A DNA stretch of 62,160 bases from Bacillus chungangensis. Its GTDB lineage: Bacteria > Bacillota > Bacilli > Bacillales > Bacillaceae_C. The notes under the pieces are model-generated. The model did not search any database. It was not told the DNA's origin and was given only the letters and a program-made list of their open reading frames with translations. A program made the translations under genes and the position numbers. Shown here one piece after another: positions 25,387 through 34,350 of this stretch (positions are counted from its first letter, which is position 1; each line of letters opens with the position of its first letter). The stretch spans positions 1 through 62,160 of the forward strand of contig NZ_JAUSTT010000027.1 in assembly GCF_030812995.1 (NCBI RefSeq). Reading direction: 5' to 3'.

Positions 25387-25965
25387 ATGAAAACAATTTG
25401 TGTTTATTCTGGTTCAAACCTTGGTGCCGATGAATTATATCGAATAAAGGCAAAAGAACTTGGAAAAGCCATTGCAAAACAACAATACCGCCTTGTTTAT
25501 GGAGGCTCTAAAATAGGATTGATGGGTGAAATTGCTAATGAGGTGCTTGCTCATGGCGGAGAAGTAACTGGGGTTATGCCTAGAGGTCTTTTTAAAGGAG
25601 AGATGATTCATACAGAGCTGACAAATTTCATTGAGGTAGAAGATATGCATGCTCGAAAAGCTAAAATGATGGAATTAGCAGATGGATTTATCGCTATGCC
25701 AGGCGGATTTGGAACATTTGAAGAATTGTTTGAGGTCTTATGCTGGTCACAAATTGGCATCCATCAAAAACCGATTGGACTTTACAACATTAGAGGTTAT
25801 TTTGATCCAATGCTGCAGATGGTAAAACATAGTATTCAGGAAGGTTTTTCAAACGATACACATTTGGACCTAATCGTATCCTCACAAGAACCAGGTGATT
25901 TGATTGCTGCCATGCAGCAATATACACCACCAACAATGAAAAATAAATGGGAGCAGCTAAAATAA
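25387..25965 (+). CDS. LOG family protein (nucleoside 5'-monophosphate phosphoribohydrolase type)
   Basis: 192 residues from the ATG at 25387 (GGAG site), preferred over 25351. Rossmann-like fold with the family signatures [19 protein letters not shown] and [12 protein letters not shown] (PGGxGTxxE). Members cleave the N-glycosidic bond of nucleotide monophosphates (cytokinin-activating LOG enzymes); B. subtilis YvdD is the counterpart. The physiological substrate in bacilli is uncertain. Monocistronic, with a terminator at 26062. Confidence 0.85.
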   Translation: MKTICVYSGSNLGADELYRIKAKELGKAIAKQQYRLVYGGSKIGLMGEIANEVLAHGGEVTGVMPRGLFKGEMIHTELTNFIEVEDMHARKAKMMELADGFIAMPGGFGTFEELFEVLCWSQIGIHQKPIGLYNIRGYFDPMLQMVKHSIQEGFSNDTHLDLIVSSQEPGDLIAAMQQYTPPTMKNKWEQLK

Positions 25966-26061
25966 CGTAACATTTGCTTCATAACAATATCGTTTGCTTT
26001 TTTCCATGCAGTTACCTATCCTATTTATTGCAGTTCCCAAAAAATAATTCAATATAGAAAA

Positions 26062-26105
26062 AACAGTTTGCCGTCTTTATCATAAGAATGGCAGGCTGTT
26101 TTTTT
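26062..26105 (+). terminator. Terminator after the LOG gene
   Basis: AACAGTTTGCC (26062-26072) pairs, with two G-T pairs, with GGCAGGCTGTT (26090-26100), followed by TTTTT. Confidence 0.75.
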
Positions 26106-26169
26106 ATAAAAACAAAACTTCGAACAAGCTTGCCTCGTCAAATAAGTAAGAGGTTAGGAGGTTCAGATA

Positions 26170-26703
26170 TTGGAAGAATTTGTTTCTGAAGCGCTTCAAG
26201 CAGCAGATCACGATGTGCTGTTTGATAGAATCATGACGGAGTATGGCCAAAATATATTAAATCTCGTATATTCATACGTTAAAAATAAAACTGTGGCCGA
26301 GGACTTAACGCAGGAAATCTTCGTGAAGTGCTATCGGTCGCTTCACACATTTGAACAGCAATCGAAAATCAAAACGTGGCTCTGTAAAATCGCGATTAAC
26401 CATTGTAAAGATTATTTAAAAAGCTGGCATTTTCAAAGAGTGCAAAGCTTTGATCCGAATGACATGCCTGTCACCGCTTGTGAGGATGACACTGAAAATA
26501 AGGTGATCAGGAAGGATGAACAGCAAGAGGTGATAGCCGCACTCTTTCAATTGCCTCTTAAATACCGAGAAGTGATCTACTTATATTACTTCGAAGATTT
26601 ATCATTAAAGGAAATGGAACAGTTAACGAAAATAAAACTGAATACAATCAAAACAAGAATGCGAAAGGCAAAAGAACTGTTAAAAAATGCATTGGAGGAC
26701 TGA
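26170..26703 (+). CDS. ECF sigma factor of a PadR/HAAS-SEDS operon
   Basis: 177 residues. Region 2: YGQNILNLVYSYVKNKTVAEDLTQEIFVKCYRSL, KIKTWLCKIAINHCKDYLK. Region 4: LPLKYREVIYLYYFEDLSLKEM...NTIKTRMRKAKELL. The TTG or equivalent start has AGGAGG before it. It is the first gene of a three-gene operon with a PadR-type regulator (3 bases on) and a HAAS-SEDS membrane protein. No classical anti-sigma factor follows, so its activity may be governed by the PadR/HAAS pair. A weak AAC-N17-CGTC pattern around 26115-26140 could be its own promoter. Confidence 0.85.
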   Translation: MEEFVSEALQAADHDVLFDRIMTEYGQNILNLVYSYVKNKTVAEDLTQEIFVKCYRSLHTFEQQSKIKTWLCKIAINHCKDYLKSWHFQRVQSFDPNDMPVTACEDDTENKVIRKDEQQEVIAALFQLPLKYREVIYLYYFEDLSLKEMEQLTKIKLNTIKTRMRKAKELLKNALED

Positions 26704-26706
26704 CGA

Positions 26707-27126
26707 GTGGAACGTTTAAAAAACTTAAAACACGCTGGCAATAAAGTGATGTTCAACAATCTTCAATTTACAGAACAGCTGCGCCACAATATATATGATG
26801 CTATTCAGAAAGACGAAGAAAAAGATGAAGATATCCTTATTACTGTGCTGCAATTGCTCATGCAACCAAGAACTGGCTTTACGCTTCTATGCAAATTACG
26901 AAGCCGCGGTTTTAGAAAATTTGAAAACAATGAAGGATTTCTATACACCTTGCTCCATGAGTTAGAAAAAAAAGAATGGATTGAAACGGAATGGAGTACA
27001 GATCATGTAAAGCAATATATAATTAGTCAAAAAGGGAAAAAGATGCTGCACAAAGCAGAGAAACAATCCCATTCTTCCTCCATCAGTCTAAAAAATCTTA
27101 TCAAGGGAGAAATGCTGTATGAATGA
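26707..27126 (+). CDS. PadR-like winged-helix regulator
   Basis: 139 residues, GTG start with GGAGG before it. The middle resembles a PadR winged helix: ITVLQLLMQPRTGFTLLCKL, then FLYTLLHELEKKEWIETEW and KQYIISQKGKKMLHKAEK. Compared with usual PadR proteins it has an extra N-terminal stretch of about 40 residues. It is placed between the ECF sigma gene and the HAAS-SEDS gene, overlapping the latter by 8 bases. In bacilli, PadR proteins are often encoded beside HAAS-domain membrane proteins that are thought to regulate them. Confidence 0.72.
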   Translation: MERLKNLKHAGNKVMFNNLQFTEQLRHNIYDAIQKDEEKDEDILITVLQLLMQPRTGFTLLCKLRSRGFRKFENNEGFLYTLLHELEKKEWIETEWSTDHVKQYIISQKGKKMLHKAEKQSHSSSISLKNLIKGEMLYE

Positions 27127-28408
27127 AAAAGAGACCTTTCTAAACACAATTCAAAGCAGCATTCGCTCAAAGGAAGCAAAGCAGTTTGTCTCTCTAGAGC
27201 TGAATTATCACATTGACGAAACTGTAAAAGGGTTGATTGAAGAAGGATCGACAAGAGAAGAAGCAGAAAAACAAGCAATTAAACAAATGGGCGACCCAAT
27301 AAAACTCGGTATAAAACTAAACAAACTCCACCGTCCCAAAATAGATTGGAGCCTGCTTGCATTGTTTGTCGTTACTATCGGTATAGGGTTCCTTCCTCTC
27401 ATGATTTTGCCTGATGCTATTCCTGATGGTCCTATACAGTATACAGGAAAAATAAAAATAGCGACTGGCATTTTCGGAACAGCCTTGATGATTGCGATGA
27501 TGCTTTTTGATTATCGTCATTTAAAGAAGTATTGCTATTTCTTTTATGGACTTGGAGTAATGCTCTTATTGGCAATAATATTGTCCCATACCCAAATAAA
27601 TGGAGCAATTATTTTGATTTTGGGTGGAGGAATTCGCATCACTTCTATCATTACCCTGCCGTTGTTTTTATTAGCATGGGCAGGTTTTCTGCAAAAAAAA
27701 GCAATGAATCTATGGGTATTAGCAGGGTTGTTTTTACTTCCTTTTGTCCTATTGGTTGCAATCTCCGATATTACCGGCATCATGATATTTACTTCTTTTA
27801 TGGCGGTTATGTTTTTATGGAAAATGAAAACAAATAGAAAGATCATGATTACCTCCATTACTGCGGTTGTTCTTTTGGCAGCCAGCAGCATCCTCTTTGT
27901 ATTGTTGGTAGGACTGCCTTATCAAAAGCAAAGATTGATTGAATTTCTACGCGCTGAACAAGAAGGATCTATATACTGGCAATTGAAGCGCATGATAGAA
28001 GAGGCAGGCTGGTTTGGACAGTATATGACGAATCGTGACTTCTCCATTCCTTACACTCATACAGGAATGATTACAGACATGGTTTTCACTACCTTAACGT
28101 ATGGATTTGGCTGGTTGTTCTCCATCACGCTAACAATCGTGTTAGCAGCATTTTCTGTTAGAATGGCGTGGATGACGAAAAAAATAAGAGATCCATATGG
28201 CCAACTTTTAATTATCGGTGGACTTACCTTCTATACAGTGCCTTTTGTATATAATGTATTAATGTCGATAGGCTTTTTACCTTTTCTCGACTTTTCCCTT
28301 CCGTTTATTAGCTATGGGATCATGCCTACACTTTTACATGCATTTGTTATTGGCATCATTTTAAGTGTTTATCGACGAAAAGATCTCGTTCTATCAAGGA
28401 GCATATAA
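27119..28408 (+). CDS. HAAS/permease-prefix domain fused to a FtsW/RodA/SpoVE (SEDS) membrane protein
   Basis: 429 residues. Residues about 1-70 form a soluble helical HAAS-like domain (IDETVKGLIEEGSTREEAEKQAIKQMGDP is typical). About ten membrane helices follow with SEDS signatures: an Asp in HTGMITDMVFTTLTYGFGWL at the position of the catalytic TD of FtsW/RodA, and SLPFISYGIMPTLLHAF near the end. SEDS proteins polymerise peptidoglycan glycan strands. Here the fused HAAS domain and the ECF/PadR neighbours suggest a regulated, accessory SEDS enzyme. It overlaps the PadR gene by 8 bases. Confidence 0.8.
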   Translation: MNEKETFLNTIQSSIRSKEAKQFVSLELNYHIDETVKGLIEEGSTREEAEKQAIKQMGDPIKLGIKLNKLHRPKIDWSLLALFVVTIGIGFLPLMILPDAIPDGPIQYTGKIKIATGIFGTALMIAMMLFDYRHLKKYCYFFYGLGVMLLLAIILSHTQINGAIILILGGGIRITSIITLPLFLLAWAGFLQKKAMNLWVLAGLFLLPFVLLVAISDITGIMIFTSFMAVMFLWKMKTNRKIMITSITAVVLLAASSILFVLLVGLPYQKQRLIEFLRAEQEGSIYWQLKRMIEEAGWFGQYMTNRDFSIPYTHTGMITDMVFTTLTYGFGWLFSITLTIVLAAFSVRMAWMTKKIRDPYGQLLIIGGLTFYTVPFVYNVLMSIGFLPFLDFSLPFISYGIMPTLLHAFVIGIILSVYRRKDLVLSRSI

Positions 28409-28452
28409 CTCAGATAGAAACCACCTGTATATATCCAACATACAAGACGGAC

Positions 28453-28606
28453 ATAAAGTGAAACTTCCATCAGTGGCGGTTTTCTCCCCCCACTGTGGTT
28501 AGTTGAACCAATCGGACATTTACTGGCAGTTTCCCCCACCTAGACTTCTTTGATTCCTCTTACTCTTGAGGTGGGTGTCTTACTGCCAGTTAGATGTGGG
28601 ATTAAA
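28453..28606 (-). repeat. Dispersed TTTAT-flanked hairpin repeat, short form
   Basis: ATAAA at 28453-28457; the other edge is slightly mutated (GATTAAA). All short-form blocks are present: AAACTTCCATCAGTGG, GTTGAACCAATCGGACATTT, CCCCCACCTAGACTTCTTTG, TACTGCCAGTTAGATGTGGG. It lies 45 bases downstream of the SEDS gene and may act as its terminator. Confidence 0.88.
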
Positions 28607-29063
28607 ATACAATGTCTAACAACATTTTGCAAAATTGATTTATGTTAGAAGGGCAATTAAATGGAATCACATTTGATTGTCCTTAGATCTAGTACGCGAC
28701 AACAAATAATATTTACATAGAGAACAATTTAAGGTCGTATACTTCCTTATGGTTTGTCCTCAGGCAGGCGGCTATAAAGTGAATCCTATTCATTTATGTT
28801 CGATCTGCCATTTTTTTATCAAGGTCCATTCCTTTCGCAATTGAAAGTATAAGCTAAAAATCGTATATTCAAGCACTTGGAAATTGGATTAGCTTTGAAG
28901 AGATAATCGCAGATTTTTTCGCACTAATTACTTTTTAAAAAAGCGATACGATAAAAATATTTATAAAAGGAATCACTTTACAAAGAGGTATTTCACCATA
29001 AAGTGGGAAGGGAGAAAAAGTGATTTTCTCCCATTTATTAGAATGGTTCCTCAGGTCACTATC
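28607..29063. other. Gene-free stretch
   Basis: No convincing gene. A perfect hairpin GGGAGAAAA...TTTTCTCCC lies at about 29010-29034 before the minus-strand gene end and may be a weak terminator. No other structure is recognised. Confidence 0.4.
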
Positions 29064-29089
29064 ATAAGGGGGATGATTAAAACAAGACT

Positions 29090-30064
29090 TTACGGCAAAC
29101 TCTCATAACGAACATCAACCCATGCATTTTGGTACAATTTTAATCCTAAATCAGCAGCAACGTTAGGTGTTAAATCAATTCCCGCAGGATTTAACACTTT
29201 GCGTCCACTTTGATCTTTGCCGCCATTATGGCCGTTCGTATATGCTTCATAGGCCTGCGGAGAACCTAGACTTAAGTCAGTGAATTTACGTCTCGGATTG
29301 TTGCCATTTTTTGAATCCCAGTAATTATCATCTGTATTCCATGGCCCAACATCATCTACTTTTACGTTTCTTACAGATTTATTCGTATCGGGATTATAAA
29401 TATTCACCGTATACGGGGGATTGCCATACGTAGACCGCAAATGAGATGGGATGTCATTCTTCCATCCGAGGTTGGCAAACTTAACATACTTATCTGGCAG
29501 TGCTACTTCATAAGCTCCACTCGTATTAGGAAGATATTGCGTTGCAAAAATACCTACTATTTTGTCCTTATCAGCTTGAATACTTGCTCTTGAGTGCAGC
29601 CATTTATTTCTGTATTCTATTTCGTTTTGCCACCATACAGCAATCCATTCTTCAAATAAAGGATATTGTTCTCCAAATAATTCTTTTAAGGCTGTGTTTC
29701 GTTCTTGAAAAACACGGCTTGCAATACTGTTAAATAAGTCGACATTTTGTGTCTCCTCAAATTGAAATGATGTCAGCTCGGCTTGAATCAACTGGCGTTC
29801 TTTTAAACCCCAATTTCTTAATTGTTCCATCTGGTCATCTGATAGTTGAAAAGTTTGCTGTAATGCGATGACATCGTTTTCTAACTTCTCATCCACTGTC
29901 CACAGCAAGTAGTTCAATACCTCTTTATCTGCATATAAAGGGTTATTGAATCTTGCATCTGTACCTTCCTTTACTACAGCATGATCATAAGCAAGACTAG
30001 GTGCCGAAAATAACCCGATCATGAAAGCAAGCATGAATATTGACGCCAACATTTTTCTCAACAT
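29090..30064 (-). CDS. Secreted protein with a C-terminal double-psi beta-barrel-like domain
   Basis: 324 residues from the ATG at 30064, chosen because AAGGAG precedes it and a clean Sec signal peptide begins there (cleavage near APSLA/YDHA). A helical region with many Trp and Glu (about 40-160) follows. The C-terminal 100 residues read VKVDDVGPW..., RRKFTDLSLGSPQAYEAY, NPAGIDLTPNVAADLGL, the pattern of RlpA-like/DPBB barrels (GPW/GPF, DLS, IDL, LG). DPBB proteins bind or cut peptidoglycan or glycans. The exact function is unknown. It is divergent from an ECF sigma gene. Confidence 0.68.
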   Translation of the reverse strand: MLRKMLASIFMLAFMIGLFSAPSLAYDHAVVKEGTDARFNNPLYADKEVLNYLLWTVDEKLENDVIALQQTFQLSDDQMEQLRNWGLKERQLIQAELTSFQFEETQNVDLFNSIASRVFQERNTALKELFGEQYPLFEEWIAVWWQNEIEYRNKWLHSRASIQADKDKIVGIFATQYLPNTSGAYEVALPDKYVKFANLGWKNDIPSHLRSTYGNPPYTVNIYNPDTNKSVRNVKVDDVGPWNTDDNYWDSKNGNNPRRKFTDLSLGSPQAYEAYTNGHNGGKDQSGRKVLNPAGIDLTPNVAADLGLKLYQNAWVDVRYESLP

Positions 30065-30388
30065 ATACATACTCTCCTTCATAAATGTTATTCCTGAACA
30101 CATCCTACTAAGTACAATAACGTAACTTAAATGTTAATTTCTTGAAAAACATCCCCCCTTTTCATGAGTAAAATCCTAAAAAGCAGTATCGTGTTGGATT
30201 GGTTACATGCTAAACGTAAAAAACCTTCTATACATGTAAGACGATCTATCGCTATTAAATATAACGATTAAAAAAGAATTTTTTGAATAACTTTACAATT
30301 TATTGCTAATATATTACAATTTACTCATAATTGTTGCCAACAACGAACTCACAGAGAATAGAATCATTTTTCTGGAGGGAGATATAGT
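30065..30388. other. Divergent promoter region of the secreted protein and ECF sigma genes
   Basis: No gene. AT-rich divergent intergenic region. I find no convincing ECF promoter pair by eye. TGGAGGGAG at 30371-30379 is the ribosome-binding site of the sigma gene. Confidence 0.4.
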
Positions 30389-30952
30389 ATGGAACAATGG
30401 CATTCTCTCATATTCACCAATGTTAGTGATATGGAACATGATCTACAAGAAATGATCTATGATTCTCTTAGGAATTTCCTTTATCAAGACATCTATTTCT
30501 TATTGAACGACCATGCTTTTACGGAGGATGTTATCCAAGAAATATACTTGAAAGTCGCAGCATTGGGAAAAGAGTCGCAAATTTCTAACAAAAAGGCTTG
30601 GATTAAACGAGTTGCACGCAATACAGCCTACGATCTGCTAAAGAAAAATAAGAAATATCATTATATTTTCGATTCATTAGTCGAAAAAGACTATCTGCCT
30701 CTTCTGTATCCCTCACATGATGAAGTTGCTGTTTCTAGCCAAATAGAGGAAAAAATACAAAACGATTTACTTTATCAAGCGCTTACAGAATTAAAAGAAG
30801 ACTATCGAACCGTACTGCTTCTATACTATTTTGAGGAAAAATCTTATAAAGAGATAATGGAAAAACTCTCTATCACTCAAGGGGCTTTAACCCAAAGGCT
30901 AGTCCGAGCTCGAAAAAAACTTCAACAAAAATTTTCAGAAAAATATGGTTGA
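30389..30952 (+). CDS. ECF-type sigma factor without an adjacent anti-sigma gene
   Basis: 187 residues. Region 2-like: LRNFLYQDIYFLLNDHAFTEDVIQEIYLKVAAL and KAWIKRVARNTAYDLLKKNKK. Region 4: LKEDYRTVLLLYYFEEKSYKEIMEKL...ALTQRLVRARKKLQQKF. No anti-sigma factor or membrane partner follows; the nearest gene is the divergent secreted DPBB-like protein, a plausible target or partner. A strong TGGAGGGAG site precedes the ATG. Orthology to a named sigma factor is not established. Confidence 0.8.
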   Translation: MEQWHSLIFTNVSDMEHDLQEMIYDSLRNFLYQDIYFLLNDHAFTEDVIQEIYLKVAALGKESQISNKKAWIKRVARNTAYDLLKKNKKYHYIFDSLVEKDYLPLLYPSHDEVAVSSQIEEKIQNDLLYQALTELKEDYRTVLLLYYFEEKSYKEIMEKLSITQGALTQRLVRARKKLQQKFSEKYG

Positions 30953-31213
30953 TATGAAAAAGATCATTTCACGAATCATGTATAACACAACAACACACAT
31001 CACTTGATTCGAAAAACCGCTCCTTCGTTTATCTCCATTCACTTCATAATGAGTTCACACATTATCGATGTTTCTAAAACATATAAACCCTTTAAGTAAG
31101 GCACATGTAAATAACAGACTGCATTCATCAAGTGTATGATGAAGTAAATCTCCTTTTGTAACTATGTATGTCCTTTTTTTCGCATTGAAGAGATTGGCTT
31201 AAATAGCAAATTC

Positions 31214-31262
31214 AAAAAAGACGACTCAAATGAAATGTTGCACGTGGAGCCGTCTTTTTTTT
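31214..31262. terminator. Bidirectional terminator
   Basis: AAAAAAGACG-A-CTC pairs, with one mismatch, with GAG-C-CGTCTTTTTT, flanked by A- and T-runs. It lies between the plus-strand sigma gene and the minus-strand gene at 31477. The rest of 30953-31476 shows no gene that I can support. Confidence 0.65.
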
Positions 31263-31476
31263 ATGAATCGTAATTCGATATACGATTTTTACTCTTAGAG
31301 GACTTTTTAGGTATTCTCTTATTCTTCGTGAAGAGGGATGCTTCCTTTTGATGAAAGTAATGTAGAGGCTGCAATGATAACGTTTGTGTTCATATCGCCG
31401 CAATATTCTGTGAGGTTTACTTTCTGCAATCTTATAGAGAGAAAATAGATGAAAATATGAATGAATTTTAACTTTA

Positions 31477-31896
31477 TCAATCTTTTTTTAACGTTTGTGG
31501 CGAACGAAATGCAACGAAAAACCAAATAATATTAACGATTGAAGCTGCTATGTTAACACCTACAACACCAAATGATGCAGGAAAGATCGCTTCAACAAAT
31601 ACACTTGTCACGATAATAACTACAATGAACGATAGATTCATGAACACTCCTAGTCCACAAAGAATGGCCATGATGTACCTCATCATATCCACACCTAGCA
31701 TATATATTCCGAGAGGCAGGATATAGCATAAAAGAATAAAGCCTATTGCGAGCCACATGCCCTGGCTGCCAAATTGATTCGCGTTAGGCCCTAAATCTGC
31801 AAGTGGTGAAAGTGAAGTAATGACCACCAAAACGCAAAAGAGGAATGCAGAGGCCAAGGTCATGACAATAACACGATTTCTTTTCTTTTTTTCCAT
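31477..31896 (-). CDS. Small four-helix membrane protein, DUF5391-like
   Basis: 139 residues with a basic KKKR start and four hydrophobic segments (about 12-30, 48-68, 72-95, 105-130). The SLSPLADLGPNANQFG loop after the first helix is reminiscent of a Bacillus family of uncharacterised proteins (DUF5391). Function unknown. AAAGGAG precedes the ATG. Monocistronic. Confidence 0.65.
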   Translation of the reverse strand: MEKKKRNRVIVMTLASAFLFCVLVVITSLSPLADLGPNANQFGSQGMWLAIGFILLCYILPLGIYMLGVDMMRYIMAILCGLGVFMNLSFIVVIIVTSVFVEAIFPASFGVVGVNIAASIVNIIWFFVAFRSPQTLKKD

Positions 31897-32031
31897 GGTT
31901 CTTTTTCACTCCTTTCTTAAAGGCTGCCTGGCAGAAGGTTTTATTTCACCCGATTAGATTTCTTCAGAAAAAAAGTTCACTGATGATCTCCTAAAAACCG
32001 TCTGCCATTTAAGTGTATGGAATTCCAATAA

Positions 32032-33027
32032 TTATTCTTTTTCGATTAAGTTAATAATTTCTTTTACAATGAGATCAGGATCATCATGATGGACGTAATG
32101 TCCTGCTCCTTCGATAACAATCTGTTTGCTTTTATCTGACCATTTCGTAAAATCCTTTTGTGTTTGTGACCATTTTTTCTCTTGATTATTTTTTCCTGAA
32201 GTGAAAAGGGTTAGTGGGATGTTTTGCAATCGCCCGCCATCTATCACTGTTTCTGCATTTTTTGTAACGTTATTCGATTCTTGTATTAAATTCCGATTGT
32301 ATGTATTCTTATTGACCATCACTGCATTTAATTTCTTTAATTTTTCAGGAGTTAACTCACCGTATCCTTCCTGTGGTTTCGTTAGCAGATTAGCAACGCC
32401 GTCAAAATGCATGAGCGTTCGTAAAACACCTGTATGTTTTAACATTTGGATCCCATATAGAGGCAGAGCAGGGGAAGATTTATCGGATTGATAGAATTCT
32501 GGACTGCCGCCGTCCAACATCACGATTCCAGCCACTTCATCTTCATACATTTGGGCAAATCTAATAGATTCTAATGATGCAAGAGAATGGCCGACAAATA
32601 AGTAAGGAGGCTTCTCTCCCGCTTTTTCCAGAAGCGTATGAATTTCCTCTGTAATGATATCAACCTCTCGATTATCTTTAGTCGTTTCACTCCAGCCATA
32701 ACCTGGACGTTCATAAACGACGACGCGAGTATGCTTAGATAATTTGCTATATAATGGATAAAAATCTACATATGGACTTGGAGTACCAAAACCAGAACCA
32801 AGTACAACCGTTATTTCTCCCTCACCTTCTCCATACATATGCATCCGGTGATCATTCACTTCAATCATTTTACCAACTGGAGGATATTTTTGTTGATCAG
32901 CTCGAAGACTAGCTGCTTGGTAGATAGCCCCTACAATGAAAACAACAAGGAGGAATGCTAAAATTCCTATCACTATCTTTGTCGATCGTTTTCTTTTTCT
33001 AGATTTCGTTTTTTCTATTGTTTGCAT
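32032..33027 (-). CDS. Membrane-anchored alpha/beta hydrolase
   Basis: 331 residues from the ATG at 33027 (GAGGAG site), preferred over 33069. A very basic start (KSRKRKRSTK) and a single membrane helix (about 18-40) anchor an alpha/beta hydrolase domain outside the membrane. The oxyanion region is LGSGFGTPS, the nucleophile elbow GHSLAS, and the likely His is in EGAGHYVHHDDP near the end. The substrate is unknown; such proteins are annotated broadly as hydrolases or lipases. Monocistronic. Confidence 0.82.
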   Translation of the reverse strand: MQTIEKTKSRKRKRSTKIVIGILAFLLVVFIVGAIYQAASLRADQQKYPPVGKMIEVNDHRMHMYGEGEGEITVVLGSGFGTPSPYVDFYPLYSKLSKHTRVVVYERPGYGWSETTKDNREVDIITEEIHTLLEKAGEKPPYLFVGHSLASLESIRFAQMYEDEVAGIVMLDGGSPEFYQSDKSSPALPLYGIQMLKHTGVLRTLMHFDGVANLLTKPQEGYGELTPEKLKKLNAVMVNKNTYNRNLIQESNNVTKNAETVIDGGRLQNIPLTLFTSGKNNQEKKWSQTQKDFTKWSDKSKQIVIEGAGHYVHHDDPDLIVKEIINLIEKE

Positions 33028-33328
33028 CAGCGTCTCCTCTTCATCTTGTATTCTAACGTTTAGATTCACGAACTACTATGTGTTCACAATGTCCCTTATC
33101 CTTTAACAAAAGGAAATCAGATGGAATTTATCCACCTGATTATTTTATCATAAGCGAGAAGGCTCATTTTAAAACGTGTTTAGCCTTCTGCAGTTAACTT
33201 ATTCTATCGTATAATAGAAAAGTTTTATGCGTCATTGGTCGGAAGATGGTTTTTTTTCTACTGCTGAAGGCTGAGACGTTCAATGTGAATCTAAACAGAT
33301 TACAAACAAAATCTCGCAGTCTTAAACC

Positions 33329-33486
33329 TTTATCCCACATCTAACTGGCAGTAAGACCCCCACCTCAAGAGTTAGAGTAATCGAGAAGTCTAGGTGGGGG
33401 ATAACTGCCAATAAATGTCCGATTGGTTCAACTAACCATCAGTGGGGGATGAGAGAAAACCCCCACTGATGGAAGTTTCACTTTAT
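33329..33486 (+). repeat. Dispersed TTTAT-flanked hairpin repeat, short form, opposite orientation
   Basis: Complete copy in the orientation opposite to the others: TTTAT at 33329-33333 and 33482-33486. CCCCCACCTC pairs with GAGGTGGGGG-like sequence at one end, and CATCAGTGGGGG pairs perfectly with CCCCCACTGATG at the other. It abuts the stop codon of the HAD gene (6 bases) and may terminate that operon. Confidence 0.9.
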
Positions 33487-33492
33487 TTGCAC

Positions 33493-34350
33493 TCATTCAT
33501 TATAGAAAGAAAACTTCTCTTTTAGATAGTAATATAAGCCATTCTCTGCGTACGATAAACTAGTTGTTTCCTTGGCATGGCTTTTAACATAATCTGAAGC
33601 ATTTGCCATTGCTGCAGCATGTCCAGCAAATTGGAACATTGGCAAGTCATTCTCACTATCACCAACTGCAAGCAAGTCCGTATTGCTAATCTGGCAACTA
33701 TCTAATAACACTTGGAGACCGGTCGCTTTCGAAACGCCAGCAGCCATCATTTCCACATTATGCTCTGAAGATGAAAATGCAGCAAATGGCGAACTTTCTC
33801 TCATTTTTTCTAAGGTTTCCTTCCACTGATGCATTCTCTCTTTTTCTTTGCTGAAAAAATACATTTTCATCACTACGTCATTATTATTTATCGATTCCGC
33901 CCAAGCGATCTCCTTTTTCATTGCAAAAATACGTGATCTCCATTCATTGTCTTCAACACTAGACGGCTTTGCACCCGATATTTCTTGCTCCATCAACCCT
34001 TTATCGTGTATGAGTGCGTACCTACTAGCAGTATGGGGATGAATTTCATAGTAAATGTTCGCTTTTCGCGCCTCTTTTGTTACGTGTTTCACAAGTGAAT
34101 GTGGTACATGGTGTTGTTGAAGAATCTTTCCTCTACTATACGTTAACATGCCATTTGCTGCAACAACCCCATCTACATCTAGATGAGGGAGGATATGCGC
34201 CATTTCATTTACTGTTCTTCCCGTTGCGATAAATAATAGCAGACCTTTCTTGCGTAAATGAGTTAAGCAACGAACGGTGTCATTCTCTAGCTCATTGTAT
34301 GGATTTAAGAGGGTGCCATCTAAATCTAAAGCAATCGCACGAATTCTCAT
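33493..34350 (-). CDS. Cof-type HAD superfamily phosphatase
   Basis: 285 residues. HAD motif I ALDLDGTLLNPYN with nucleophile Asp9, motif II IATGR, motif III Lys in KATGLQVLL, motif IV VGDSENDLPMF. The large C2B cap is typical of sugar-phosphate phosphatases. It overlaps the SIS gene by 4 bases, so it is the last gene of the PTS operon. Likely dephosphorylates a sugar phosphate or intermediate of the imported substrate; the substrate is unknown. Confidence 0.85.
   Translation of the reverse strand: MRIRAIALDLDGTLLNPYNELENDTVRCLTHLRKKGLLLFIATGRTVNEMAHILPHLDVDGVVAANGMLTYSRGKILQQHHVPHSLVKHVTKEARKANIYYEIHPHTASRYALIHDKGLMEQEISGAKPSSVEDNEWRSRIFAMKKEIAWAESINNNDVVMKMYFFSKEKERMHQWKETLEKMRESSPFAAFSSSEHNVEMMAAGVSKATGLQVLLDSCQISNTDLLAVGDSENDLPMFQFAGHAAAMANASDYVKSHAKETTSLSYAENGLYYYLKEKFSFYNE

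Noticed and set aside
28740-28860. Short cysteine-containing plus-strand peptide frame
   Set aside because: Stopped after about 33 codons, no ribosome-binding site, no recognisable family.
31319-31525. Small minus-strand frame before the four-helix membrane gene's end
   Set aside because: It overlaps the 3' end of the real gene in another frame and lacks a ribosome-binding site.
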